Origin: Eucommia ulmoides | Lineage: Eukaryota; Streptophyta; Magnoliopsida; Garryales; Eucommiaceae | NCBI GenBank assembly: GCA_016647705.1 | Contig: CM028335.1 | Span: 11,422,905-11,486,904 of the forward strand | Direction: 5' to 3' | Length of the DNA: 64,000 nt | Shown: piece after piece, positions 11,399 through 22,982 of the stretch | Layout: every line of letters starts with the position of its first letter | How positions within the stretch are numbered: the stretch's first letter is position 1 | Program-made: the position numbers and the translations under genes | The notes under the pieces: model-generated | Told to the model about the DNA's origin: nothing | What the model saw: the letters and a program-made list of their open reading frames with translations, nothing else | The model's database searches: none

Positions 11399-13122
11399 TG
11401 ATAGGTATAAATTACCTATCTATTTCCAACCGAAATTTGTTAGTTTTCGAGTACGTTTATAGTTATTTTTATATGTTTTAATATATTTTTATTCTTTTTG
11501 TATTAAAAGAGGTGTGTGAGGTGAAAAGGTATGAAATTAGAGCGTAAACGATCAATTCGTATCGAAAACGGTGAAAAAATGAGCAAGACGGCAAAATTCT
11601 GCAAACAAGCTCACCGTTGCGGCATCCAAACCACCTCCGCAGTGGTGAAGATGCTGAGAAGATCAATTTGCTACTGACAAACCACCGCCTAGGCGGAGAT
11701 TCTACTGCTTAGGCGAAAATCCAATAGAAAGTTCTCCCAAGCCACCGCTGTCTCCATCGCCTCGGCAAAACCTAAACCGACATACTTAACCACCTCGGCG
11801 GTCAGCCGCTGCGCAGTGTAGATATTTATTTAGATATTTTATCTATTTATACCATTTTTCCTCTTTCCTCCTTTGCTCCTCTCCGGCAATTACGGCCCTT
11901 AAGGCTTAGGTTAGGATATAGAGAGAGTATGAGGAGTGCTCAAACATATCCGAAGGAGAAGATCAACATGAGAAAAAGGAGAATCGTTCGGTGGACAGTT
12001 TTAGCAATTAATCTTCGGATATCGGCTAAGTTCATCTATTTTTCCTTTTATTTCTTGTCTTTAATATATGTTTGAGCATGTTTAGCCTAGTTTTAATTGT
12101 ATAAACGGCTATGGCCATAGGTTAAACGTGGATTATGTATGGGATTAATATCGTTTATAAAAACGTAGTTTTGGTTGAGTTTTGCTTCGTTGATGATTGT
12201 TCTTCAATGTTTGAGTGTGTTTATCATATTATTTATTTATTATGTTTAGAATGATATATTGAAAATACAGGATTTAACAAATCCCAGATTCAGATTAGAA
12301 TAAACAAACGTCACGATCCGATAACTTGGTCGGGGTTAGGATTGTGGACAATCTATGTCATTGGGGAAAGACTCACATGACCTAAGGCCGTTAAGACGTT
12401 GAGGGAAACTTCTTTGTTGACTCGAAGTCATGTATTCCCCCGTCTTACACTCGGGAGAGGTAGCGGTGGAGTTTTAGAAATGAGATTGTCAATAGGATAA
12501 ACACAACGCTTGAAATCAATGACGTTGGAGGGAGACTCACATGACCTAGAGTCGTTATGACGTTGAGGGGGACTTCTTCATTGACACGAAGTCACGTTAT
12601 ATCCTTCATCTTATACTCGGAAGAGATGGCGAGGGAGTTTACGAATTGAGGTTTTGTGTGCAATCACTGAGGTTGGGGCAAGACTCACGCAACCTAGGGT
12701 TGTTAAGACGTTGAGAGGGACTTCTTCGTTGATACAATATTGCATTACATCCCCCGTCTTACACTCGGGAGAGGTGGCAGAGGAGTTTTAGATACCGAGA
12801 TTGTCAAATAGGTCGAACACCATTATTGTAAACTAAACAATATCAAACGCATTTAAGTAAATAAAGTTAATCTCTGGATAATCCATCCCATAACTATCTC
12901 ATATTAGTAATTAGTATAGTTAAATTAGTAATTTAGTATTAGTATTAATTAACCAAATTCCATTTTTAGTGCCTAGATAAAGTCCTGTTATGACAATTGC
13001 AGTATTTGACAGTAATCTACACCAATCCCTGTGGATACGATACCCAACCGAAAGGTCCATTATACTAAAACTTGATCCGTACGCTTGCGGTGAAAGTGAC
13101 AGCACTTATTTAGCGGTTACCA
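11399..13122 (+). mobile_element. 5' LTR of a non-autonomous Athila-like element (LTR copy 2)
   Basis: It begins TGATAGGTATAAATTACC at 11399 and ends ...GTTACCA at 13122 (1,724 bp), six bases before a tRNA-Asp-type primer site. GC-rich palindromes of the CCGCCTAGGCGG type lie at about 11680-11700. Its extra length over copy 4 comes mainly from a block of about 150 bp repeated three times (12345-12815). The five bases to its left are GTGCC; the partner duplication is not visible because the 3' LTR is cut. Confidence 0.85.
12345..12815 (+). repeat. 150-bp block, three tandem copies inside LTR copy 2
   Basis: Each copy reads from a 'tgcaatc/tggacaatc' phrase through 'gactcacatgacctag', 'gttaagacgttgag', 'gacttctt-gttgac', and 'cttacactcgg-agaggt'. 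Copies start near 12345, 12500 and 12655. LTR copies 1, 3 and 4 have one, and the inverted fragment at 55551-56283 has two. Confidence 0.85.
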
Positions 13123-13128
13123 AGTTTT

Positions 13129-13146
13129 TGGCGCTATTGCCGGGGA
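13129..13146 (+). promoter_or_regulatory. Primer-binding site, tRNA-Asp type
   Basis: TGGCGCTATTGCCGGGGA differs at two positions from TGGCGCCGTTGCCGGGGA, the complement of the plant tRNA-Asp 3' end used by Athila-lineage elements. It sits six bases inside the LTR end and is the main evidence for the Athila assignment. Confidence 0.85.
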
Positions 13147-14975
13147 TTGGCTGGGAGTTTGTTATCGATATTTTGAGTAAATAACTTGATTTTAATCTAG
13201 GCATATCTTTTGTATATTATTTTTCTTTGTAGTTTTGGATTTTTTTCCTACAGGATGCTTGAAGATGTTAGATCGACAGGTACTCCTGCGTTTCGTTCAT
13301 TGCATTATGTCGCCAGTCTTGAGGGCGTGTGTCGGGCCGAGGACATTAAACCAAGTGCTTCTTGGGAGGCAACCCAGGGTCACAAATAAATTAAATCCAT
13401 CTCTGTCAATTTGAGTCGGAGGCAAGATCCTCTCGCCTTCCAGGTACGTGTTCTAAACCCCCGTCTTCAATATCATGCTATATACTGTCATTGGGATCGC
13501 TGACGGCTCGTTTAGGACATCACCTGTGTTGAGTTAGTGGTGATGTGTAGTATGTTTTAGTATGTGTTTATGTTTTTAGTTAAATTTTATTGTTTGCATG
13601 CTTGTTTAGGATTAGATTGTTTGGTTTAGTTGATGTTTTGTGCTGAGTATTGATGTCATCTGGGCCTTCTCTCGATGATGACTCTGTCCCCTGATTGTTT
13701 TGAGGTCGAGCATAAAGCTCATTCATGTGTGATTTTGTATGCTTAACGTATCGTCTTAGTAAAAGTTATTATGGATTCTAAATGCACGAGCACGTAAACT
13801 CAATATAGCACTATCTGATTGATTTGAAACTGATTATCCTTCAATAAATTTCATGACAATAGGGATTCTAGAACTTGATTTGAGGGAAATTCGAGGCGAA
13901 ATCCTAGGCGAGGTTGTTTAGGAGATATGATTTAGACAATCATTTTGTCGCTTGAGCCTTTTGAAGCCTACCATGCAATATCATTATTCCTCGTTACCCT
14001 GTCGAAGCCTAAAATCCATTTTAATTCTGAACACTTAACATATACCCTAGCCGATTGATTCTTGTCCAAACCTATATCGCCGAATTAAAGGCATAATTTG
14101 AGAGAATCAAGTTAGCAGTTGCAAATACTACTTGAAGTGAGCAGTTGAGTTTAGGGCGAACTTTATATTGGTTCGGTATTCGAGTACTCACTTGCCATTT
14201 TTCATTTGTATTTCACACACCCCTTCAATTGTAACAATCAAATAAATTTGGGGGTGTGTTCGTTGAAAAGAAAAGAAAAAAAAGTAGAAAAGAAAAAAAA
14301 AAATCAAATGTAAATACGCTTTTTTCCGTTTCCTTTGACAAGTGAGTACTACGTTCTTAAATGCTTGTTCGGGATTGTTTCCAATATATTTATGGGGGTG
14401 CGAGAGTGAATGTGCCAAGCGTTGAGCCTTGGGTAACGTTATGTTTACAACATTAACCCGTTTTCTATTCCGAAATACCCTTGGCCAAATATTCCTAAAC
14501 CGAATCCAAGCTCTACTGATCTTCATGAACCTCGAAGCCTACATTAGTGGAGAATAGATCCTAGGTCAGGCGTATGGATTCCCTATTCCTTAAAAGTTTT
14601 AGTCATGATCTATATTTAGGGATAATCCCATCTAATCAATTGATAGTTGTATATTTGAGTTTAATCACACACATACTTAAACATGATCTAGAATGGCACT
14701 CAAACGTGAGAGCAAGGGATCACCCAACGAATGGACGAGCTTTGAACGTTGAAATTCTAGAACACCACATAGTGTGATTTATGCCTGAACTTGATAGGAT
14801 TAGGGGCCGATGAGGGAAAAATCTTTCGGCCGGTAGATGATAATCAAAACTTACACATTTTTGTTTTTAGTGTTTTCTGTTTTTAGTTTTCAATTTCATA
14901 ATTAGTCTTTATATTTTCTTCTATTGTGTGGGTGTTTTGCTCGAGGACTTGCAAAATTCTGAGTTTGGGGGTATT
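13147..14975 (+). mobile_element. Coding-free internal region of the Athila-like element
   Basis: Only 1.8 kb separates the primer site from the 3' LTR, against several kb in an autonomous Athila. No gag, protease, RT or integrase motif is present. At 13350-13380 it carries 'ccaagtgcttcttgggaggcaac', a phrase that in Athila/Tat elements lies downstream of the coding part, so the whole coding region appears to have been deleted. It ends in GAGTTTGGGGGTATT, the polypurine tract, next to LTR copy 3. This is a LARD-like, non-autonomous structure that would need enzymes from elsewhere to move. Confidence 0.8.
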
Positions 14976-16088
14976 TGATAGGTATAAATTACCTATCTAT
15001 TTCCAACCAGAATTTGTTAGTTTTCGAGTACGTTTATAGTTATTTTTATATGTTTTAATATGTTTTTATTCTTTTTGTATTAAAACAGGTGCGTGGGGTA
15101 AAAAGGTATAAAATCAGAGCGTAAACCATCAATTCGTATCGAGAACGGTCAGAGAACAGTGGAAAAATAAGCAAGACAACAAGATTGTGCAAACAAACTC
15201 ATCGCCACGGCATCCAAACCACCGCCGCAACGGTGAAGATGTTGAGAAGATCAATTTGCTGGTAACAGACCACTGCCTAGGCGGAGAATCTACCGCCTAG
15301 GCAAAAATCCATCAGAAAGTTCTCCCAAGTCACCACTATCTCTATCGCCTTAGCGAAACCTTAACCGACATACTTCACCACCGCGGCGGTCAGCCGCTGC
15401 ACAGTGTAGATATTTATTTAGATATTTTGTCTATTTATACCATTTTTCCTTCTTCCTCCTTTGCTCCTCTCCGGCCATTACATCCCTTAAGGCTTAGCTT
15501 AGGATATAGAGAGAGTATGAGGGGTGCCCAAACATATCCGAAGGAGAAGATCAACACGAGGAGAAACAGAATCGTTCGGTGGATGGTTTTAGCGACTAAT
15601 CTTCAGATATCGTCTAAGTTCATCCATTTTTTCTTTTATTTCTTGTCTTCAATATATGTTTGAGCATGTTTAGCCTAGTTTTAATTGTATAAATGGCTAT
15701 AGCCATAGGTTAAACGTGGATTATGTATGGGATTAATATCATTTATAAAAACCTAGTTTTGGTTGAGTTTTGTTTCGTTGATGATTGTTCTTCAATGTTT
15801 GAGTGTGTTTATCATATTATTTTTTTATTATGTTTAGAATAATATATTGAGAATATGGGGTTTGACAAATACCGGATTCAGATTAGAATAAAGAAACACC
15901 ACGATCTGATAACCCGATCGGGGTTAGGATTATGGACAATCTATGATGTTGGGGTAAGACTTACGTGACCTAGGGTCGTTAAGACGTTGATGGGGACTTC
16001 TTCATTGACTCGAAGTTATGTATTCTCCCATTTTACACTTAAGAGAGGTGGCGGTGGAGTTTTAGAACTCAGATTATCGATAAGGGAC
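14976..16088 (+). mobile_element. 3' LTR of the Athila-like element, truncated (LTR copy 3)
   Basis: It starts TGATAGGTATAAATTACC and is collinear with, and very similar to, LTR copy 2 up to about 16088, where similarity stops abruptly in the middle of the 150-bp block. Palindromes of the CCGCCTAGGCGG type lie at about 15270-15300. The 78-residue frame at 15427-15663 is not meaningful. Confidence 0.8.
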
Positions 16089-16648
16089 ATGTACCTTGCT
16101 TGTGGGGGGAAATTACTTATTTTGGCCACATATTTGGTTAAGTAACTTCTCTGCATTCTTGTCTAGACACTTATCTAGCCATTTCAGACCATGTTCCTAG
16201 TGGTTGTAGGTGTCAGCTACCTTCTTTATCTATAAAATTTAAAATTGTATATTGGGTTCAGCATGGAGTATTATTCTTGCAACCCCTAACCAAAATAGTA
16301 CATGTTTTTCTTATTTTGGTTGAGAAATAAAAACGAGGTTGCCTTTGACTCTAATTATGTGTGTTCAGACTGTTTCTAGTGCATTTGTGAGCATTTGGTT
16401 GCCTTGACATCGGTGTTGTCTCAAAAGAGTAGAGCGGTTGACTGATTGATGTGCAATCAGACCATTATAGGTGCAAAAATTTTAGTTTCAAAATTATCCC
16501 TCTGACAGCAACCACGGAGGGAGAAAGAGTTGGGGGTTGTTAATTGGGTTGATGGTGAGGGATTAGTGAGATTATATAACCAAAAAAAAAAAAAATGGGG
16601 TTGAAAAAGAAATTATGAAGAACTTGTTTCAATTGTGGACAAAGTGAT
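16089..16648. other. Unassigned non-coding stretch
   Basis: Moderately AT-rich sequence without a usable frame, carrying phrases such as 'gagcatttggttgccttgaca' in part and a short poly(A). It may be the 3' non-coding region of another Ty3 element, but nothing in the window pairs with it. It ends in GTGAT, one half of the solo-LTR target duplication. Confidence 0.4.
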
Positions 16649-18069
16649 TGATAGGTGTAAATTACCTATCTTTTTTCAAACTAAATTTGTTAGTTTTCGA
16701 GTACGTTTATTATATTTTAATACATTTTAATGTGTTTTTATTCTTTTTGTATTTAAATAGGTGCGTGGGGTGAAAATGTATGAAATCAGAGTGAAAACAA
16801 TGAGATCGAACCAAAAACGGTCGAAGAACGGTGGAAAAACAAGCTCGGAGGTAAAATTATGAAACACGCCCACTGCCGTGGCGTCCAGACCACCGCCGTG
16901 GCGGCGAAGATGCTGAGAAGACACCAAACTTGTTGAACTTCCATGGCCGTGGCGCAAGATCCATCGCCGCAGCGCAAAAGATGCAGGATGTCTTCCTATT
17001 CTATCGCCTTCTTCATCGCCAACATACTCCATGACCACGGCGGTGGCCTCTGCGCAAAATAGATATTTTTTTAGGATATTTTGCTTTTTTATACACCTTT
17101 CTTTTCCTCTCCTCTTGCTTTTTCCGACCATAGGAGACCCTTTAGGGTTCCTATGATATTAGAGAATGTTTTGGGGGAGCTCAAACTAATCCAAAGGGGA
17201 AGAACACAAAGCAACAAAGGAGAAGCGATCTTGGAACGCTCTTAGCAGCAAATCTTTGGATTATGGCTAGTTTCTCTTGTTTCTCTCTTTATCTCTTATC
17301 TTAGGATTATTGTTTGAGCATGTTTAGCTCGTTTTACATTGTATAAACGGTTAGGGCCATGAGCTAAACATGAATTGTAATAGGGATTAACGTATTATTT
17401 ATGAAAATGTAATTTTGGTTGAATTTGTATTTCGTTTATGGTTGTTCCTTATAATTTCGATTGTGTTGCCGTGTTTTCTATGATTATATCTTAGTTTAGA
17501 TATATTGAGAATACGGGGTTTGACACTTGGGAGAGGTAACCCCGGATTTGGACTAAGGTTAACACAACACGACAATCTAACGATCTGGGATGGCGTTAGA
17601 AAATGTGCAATCGATGACGTTGGGGCGAGACTCATGTGATCTAGAGTCATTAAGACGTTGAGGGGGACTTCGGCGTTGACACGAAGTCACGTATTCCCCT
17701 ATCTTACATTCAGAAGAAGTGGCAAGGGAGTTTATGAACCGAGATTGTTGGATATGCCGAACGCCGTTAATGTTAACTAAAACAAAACCAAATGCTTTTA
17801 AATAAATAATGTTAATCCCTAGGCAATCTACTCCCCTAAACAATCTCAAATTAGTAGTTATAGTATAGTTAATTAAATTAGTATTGTAGTTTAGTATTAG
17901 TATCAATTATATTCCATTTTTATCGCCTAAATAAAGTCGGGTTATGACAATCACGATAGTAATCTCAACCAATTCCTGTGGATACGATACCCGATCGAAA
18001 GGTCCACTATACTAAAACTTAATTCGTACACTTGCGGTGAAAGTGGTAGCGCATTATTTGAAGCCACCA
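16649..18069 (+). mobile_element. Solo LTR, Athila-like (LTR copy 4)
   Basis: The 1,421-bp LTR begins TGATAGGTGTAAATTACC and ends ...GCCACCA. It is flanked by GTGAT on both sides (16644-16648 and 18070-18074), a perfect 5-bp target duplication. Neither a polypurine tract to the left nor a primer-binding site to the right is present, so this is a solo LTR produced by LTR-LTR recombination. Its GC-rich palindromes are of the CCGCCGTGGCGG type rather than CCGCCTAGGCGG. Minus-strand frames inside it are spurious. Confidence 0.9.
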
Positions 18070-18210
18070 GTGATAATTTTAAAATTATTTAATTTTTTAA
18101 ATATATATATATATATAGTAGAGAAGGATTCACATATAGAATCACCCAAAAGAAGCTCAATTTTTGTGTGATAGATAAAAAAAATGAAGAAACATAAATT
18201 CAATTAACTA

Positions 18211-18811
18211 GGGCTAGAAAAACATGTATTTATACAATAGCGCGACACGAAACAAACATGAAATTGTTGAGTATGAGTTTAGTTTATTAGGTAACGAGTC
18301 ATTACCCGGTCGAACACAATAAACACGATAAGAAACAGACCGAATTTTGAATTTGTCGAATAACTTGATAATAGACACAAATAACACGATAATAAATAAT
18401 TAGAGTTCTAGGTTCCATTGTATTAGTGATTTTTTTTTTTTTTGGGCATGTTTTTCTTGAAGTTGTATTTTTTTTTTATTCTTTTATAAATTGTGCTAAC
18501 AAGTCTGTAATGTGTAATGGGTTAAAAAAATATTTCTTGTAACATGATGTCTTATCATAACGTGTCAACATTTCATGTTATCATGTAGCATCTTAATTTA
18601 TTGTGTCCTATGAAGCCGATAAGTTTCATGTTATTCTGTAACATGATAAATTATTGTGTCGTGTCATATCAACACAATAAGTTTCGTGTCGCATTCGTGT
18701 TCAGATTTTATGGCACGAATTATCGTGTCGCATTCATGTTACGTGTTATCGTATTCATGTCAAACTATAACACAACATGAGACATAACCTGATGACACGA
18801 TTTTTCAATCC
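18211..18811. mobile_element. hAT-like MITE, about 600 bp
   Basis: The left end GGGCTAGAAAAACATGT pairs imperfectly (about 11 of 17 positions) with the inverted right end GGATTGAAAAATCGTGT. The interior repeats CACGA/TCGTG and 'cgtgtcg' words, a style seen in plant hAT-type non-autonomous elements. Expected 8-bp target duplications are not clear. No coding capacity. Confidence 0.4.
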
Positions 18812-18929
18812 TTAAATTAATTGTCTGTGAATAGTTTAACTTGTTCTATTGGACGTCCAATAAATTTTCCAAACTTTAATGGATAATTGTTTATGCACAA
18901 AAGTTTAATAATAAGAATAAGGGATCGTG

Positions 18930-19700
18930 ACAGGATGATGAAATTTGTGTTAAATTTAACACGAATGCGAAAATTTGATGAAAAATGATGAACGTGATAT
19001 CTTTAAAACAATATACATTTGAAATAACATGTTAAATTCAACAAGAAATTGAAAACTATGAAAATTCTGACAGTACCATGTTGAATACAACACGAATGTG
19101 AACATAAATGAAAAAAGGAGAAGGTGAATATGATCATATTTTGAAGACCTTATTCAAACGAATCTGAATTCATAATTAAATCATGAAAAAAATATCATGT
19201 TAAATTCAACACGGTGTGAAAAATTATGAAATTCGGAAGTGGTGTTAAATTTAACACGAATGTTAAAATTTGATGAAAAAATAGTGACTGTGATATTATT
19301 GGCTTCAAAACAATATACATTTGAAGTACTATGTTGAATTTAACACAAAATTGAAAAACTAAAAAATTCTAAAAATACCATGTTGAATTCAACACTAATA
19401 TGAAAATTAATGAAAATAATGAACATGATATCAGTTTGAAGATCTTATTCGGACGAATCTGAATATATAATTAGATCATAAAATGTGAAAAACAATATTT
19501 AATTTAATTTTAATAATATGATTTGAATCCCTATCTTTTAGCAAGTTACATATCAAGTAAGGTTGTAGAGACAATGTGACCAAATAATCAAAAAACACTA
19601 TTTAGTAAAATATTTGAAAAAATTATTTGATAGTTTTGACTTCTTAATATGACCCGTTGGTAACCGTACCAAAACAATATTAAATAAATTATATCTTTTG
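18930..19700. repeat. Paired-palindrome tandem repeat, copy 1
   Basis: Seven copies of a 14-bp palindrome, TGTTAAATTTAACA or TGTTGAATTCAACA with small variants, start at 18948, 19030, 19079, 19198, 19243, 19332 and 19381. They come in pairs 45-49 bp apart inside a degenerate tandem unit of roughly 135-170 bp, which also includes 'gaagatcttattcggacgaa'. The right half (19300-19700) is closely similar to 63585-64000. No frame is open across it. Confidence 0.8.
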
Positions 19701-20560
19701 ATTTTGTAATTTTAATAAGTGTTCCATTTGATCCTCTAACTTAACAACAAAATAATATGATTTAACCTTGTAAATAACTATACTATTTTTTTATTTTAAA
19801 TTTTTTAACTGAAAAATTAGCACTAAAATCGTATTGCCTTACATCCATAATATTTGAAATGAGAGCTCTCCATGTGTCTCACGAGGACTTTGATTCGTAT
19901 TGCGAATCATGTCAATTTGATTGCTTAATTTGAAGACTTGCGTCTTCCAACTTCATATATATTTCCTTGGACAAAATTACAGTCAAATACTTTATTTTCA
20001 TAAAGTAACTCGACAACAAACCACTATCAAATTGCAAACTAAGAATACACTATGGCCACATTTGGCTAGTGGTTTAGTTGTCTGATTATAGTCAAATAAT
20101 TTATCGGATTCTTGTTTCCCTTCTCAAAATTTTGAAATTAATATACATTTGTTTTTAAAAAAAAAAATTAAAAAAAAATTAGGACTATTTCCTTAATTAC
20201 TTAAAAATATGAGAAAAAAAAATGTTGACTCTTATTCACTCTCATAAAACTTCTCACTACCATCGGCCGGCCACCACCATCCGCCGGCCACCATACATTT
20301 AAAGAATAAAAAAGAACAAATATTGTAACCAAACGTGCTTATGTTTCTATTCTCAAAAATTAAAAGAAACAATTTCAGAATAATGGTCGTTACCTAACAT
20401 GTTTCTATTTTTAAAAAATTCCAAAACACAAACAAAATTCTCATCTCATCTAATATCAGTTTATTAGAAGTAGAAACCGAAAAAAAAAATCACTAACTGT
20501 ACGCCACCTATTTATATTAGACCAAAATATGATTACATATCAGAACACGATTCTTACAAG
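19701..20560. other. AT-rich intergenic stretch
   Basis: No frame, RNA gene or recognisable element seen. It contains homopolymer A runs and a short CCGGCCACC repeat at 20265-20290. It ends at the left target duplication of LINE A. Confidence 0.6.
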
Positions 20561-21067
20561 TATGTCATTAATAATTTCTGTTCTATAGCAAATGCATGTG
20601 AAACCCTAAGAAACTCCGGCGATTTTTCTTCGATGGATGGCGGCGGCCTTTCGTCGGTGAAAAGAGTTGGTTCGATTCGTCGCTCCTAACATCATTGCTA
20701 TTTCCTTCGTCGGTAGGAGCGAGCACTGTTGGCGGCTGGTTTCCAAGGTCCGATTGTGACTGGAGAGTGCGAAGTTTCCCAGATCTAGCGACGCCTTTCT
20801 CATCATTTTTCGCTATCGGTCATCGCTCCGAAGCTCTCCGGTTCTGATTCTTCCTCCATCGAAGTTTCGCCAAGTTCCAGATCTCGGAATCACGAAGAGA
20901 CGGTGGGGGACGTCGTTCAATTTTGAAGATCTAGATCTGTTTCGGAGGTTAAGTGATTGAGGGACGGCTGGTGCTATTGAAGGTTCGGAAGATTTGGTGG
21001 GCATCTTTTTGCCTCTGACTGCTCCTCTCTTTCGCCCCCGATTTCTCCTCTGGTGCTTCGGTTCAAC

Positions 21068-22982
21068 AGGAGATTTTAATGTCTCTCTGGATAGATCAGA
21101 GCGTCTTGGGTGTTTTCTTTTTTATTCCCAAGCGGCCACTGATATGATGGATTGTATTGACATGTGCGGATTGATAGAAGTACCTTTCTCTAGTAATAAA
21201 TTCACTTGGTACAGCTCTAAATATCAGTCGCGGAAGAAATGGAGTAGATTGGACAGAACTCTAGTGAACAATGAATGGCACCAACTTTTCCAGATGTCGG
21301 AGGTTCGTCATCTAAACAAAGCATGTTCGGATCATAGCCCCCAATTGATTAGATGTGGAGACACTCAACAGAGGCATAAGGGTTCCTTCAAATTTATGAA
21401 CTTTTGGTGTCAACACCAAAGTTTTCTCTCGACAGTTAAAGATTTTTGTTCCCAACCGATCTTCGGCAATCTGTTCCAAAAATGGCAAAGAAAATTAAAA
21501 AGACTCAAATAAGTGCTTCATGAATAGAGCTTTAATGTTTTTGGAAATATTTTTGACAATGTCAAGCAGTTGGAGGAAAAAGTGGAAGGTTTAGAGAGAC
21601 AAGCAGTTGATGATCCCAGTATTATTCCGCGTCTTCAGGAAACTGAAGCTCAACTTACAAAGGCCTTATACCAAGAAGAATCCTACTGGAAGCAAAAATC
21701 AGGAATCAGATGGATGAAGGAAGGCGATAGAAATACGAAATATTTTCATGCCTGTGTTAATAAAAAACGGAAGCGGATGTTTATTAAAAAGTTTAAAAAT
21801 GATAGAGGGGATTGGATCGAAAATGATGAAGGCATTCAACAAATCTTAGTGAACCATTTCCAAGGATACCTTTCAAACTCTTCGTCTACAGAATTTAATG
21901 ATATGATTCAGTGTATTTCCCAAGTTTTGTCCGACCAAGAGAATCAAGATTTAATCAAATGCCCTGATATGGAAAAGTTACCCCCGGTCTTTACGGATAT
22001 GAATGGAGATAGTGCTCCAGGGCCAGATGGTTTTTCTGAGAGATTCTACGTCTCATGTTGGGAGATTATCAAGGAAGACCTATTTAATATGGTGATAAGT
22101 TTTTTCTCTGGTGCAGAGCTCCCCACTAGCATGTCGAGTACTTTGGTTGCCCTTATTCGTAAAAAGGAAAATCCTGTTGATGCTTCTGATTTCAGGCCTA
22201 TCAGCTTATGCAACTTCTCTAATAAGGTCATACCCAAGATGTTGGCGACGAGAATTGCTTCTCTTTTGCCTAAAATCATTTCTTCAGAACAAAGTGCTTT
22301 TGTTCAAGGTAGAAATATTTTGGACAACATTTTGTTAGCGCAGGAGATGGTTAAGCGATTTAATCACAAGGTTCCAGGAGGAAATATTATTATGAAATTG
22401 GATATGGCTAAAGCTTATGACTGTGTTTCGTGGGTTTTCCTTTCGGCAGTGTTACGAAAATTCGGTTTTTGCGAAACTTGGATTGATATGGTGTTCAGGG
22501 TGTTGTCTAATAACCATTTCTCAATCTTAGTAAATGGGGTTGCTAGTGGCTTCTTCAAATCTCAGAGAGGGCTGAGGCAAGGGGACCTCCTTGCTCCTAG
22601 CCTATTTATCATCGCGGTGGAAGTATTCTCTAGGGGCATTAAAGAGATGTTAGTTAAAGGTGATATTCAAGTGTTCTCTCAATCGGTGAGTGAAAATCCG
22701 ATTTCGCACCTTTCTTATGCAGATGATGTGGTGGTGTTCCTTAATAGAAAGAAAAAGTCTGTGAAAATTTTTATGAAACTCCAAAAAGATTTCGAGATAT
22801 GTTCGGGTCAAATGGCAAATGCAGAAAAAAGCAAAATCTTTTTCCCCGATAATCTTGCCCCGCCTTACAAAAACTGGATTCTCAGATACACAGGTTTTAA
22901 AAGAGGGGAATTCCCTTTTATATACCTAGGTTGCCCAGTGTATGAAGGAAGGAAAAAAATTGCTTTTTTGAAGACATCTTGA
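21068..22982 (+). pseudogene. LINE A ORF2: endonuclease C-half and reverse transcriptase
   Basis: One frame runs from 20994 to 22982, broken by TAA at 21510-21512 and TAG at 21525-21527; the TAG replaces the Trp of a 'KEW/REW' motif seen in sister LINEs. Endonuclease motifs are GDFNV near 21070 and 'SRLDRTLVN' and 'SDHSPQL' further on. The linker contains 'SYWKQKSGIRWMKEGDRNTKYFH'-type sequence split over 21680-21750. RT motifs follow: 'DFRPISLCN', 'SAFVQGRNILDN', 'KLDMAKAYDCVSW', 'RGLRQGDLLAPSLF' and the catalytic YADD at 22716-22727. The enzyme would nick DNA and copy LINE RNA in the nucleus. The frame ends at TGA 22980-22982, where a frameshift moves the protein into another frame. Confidence 0.88.
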
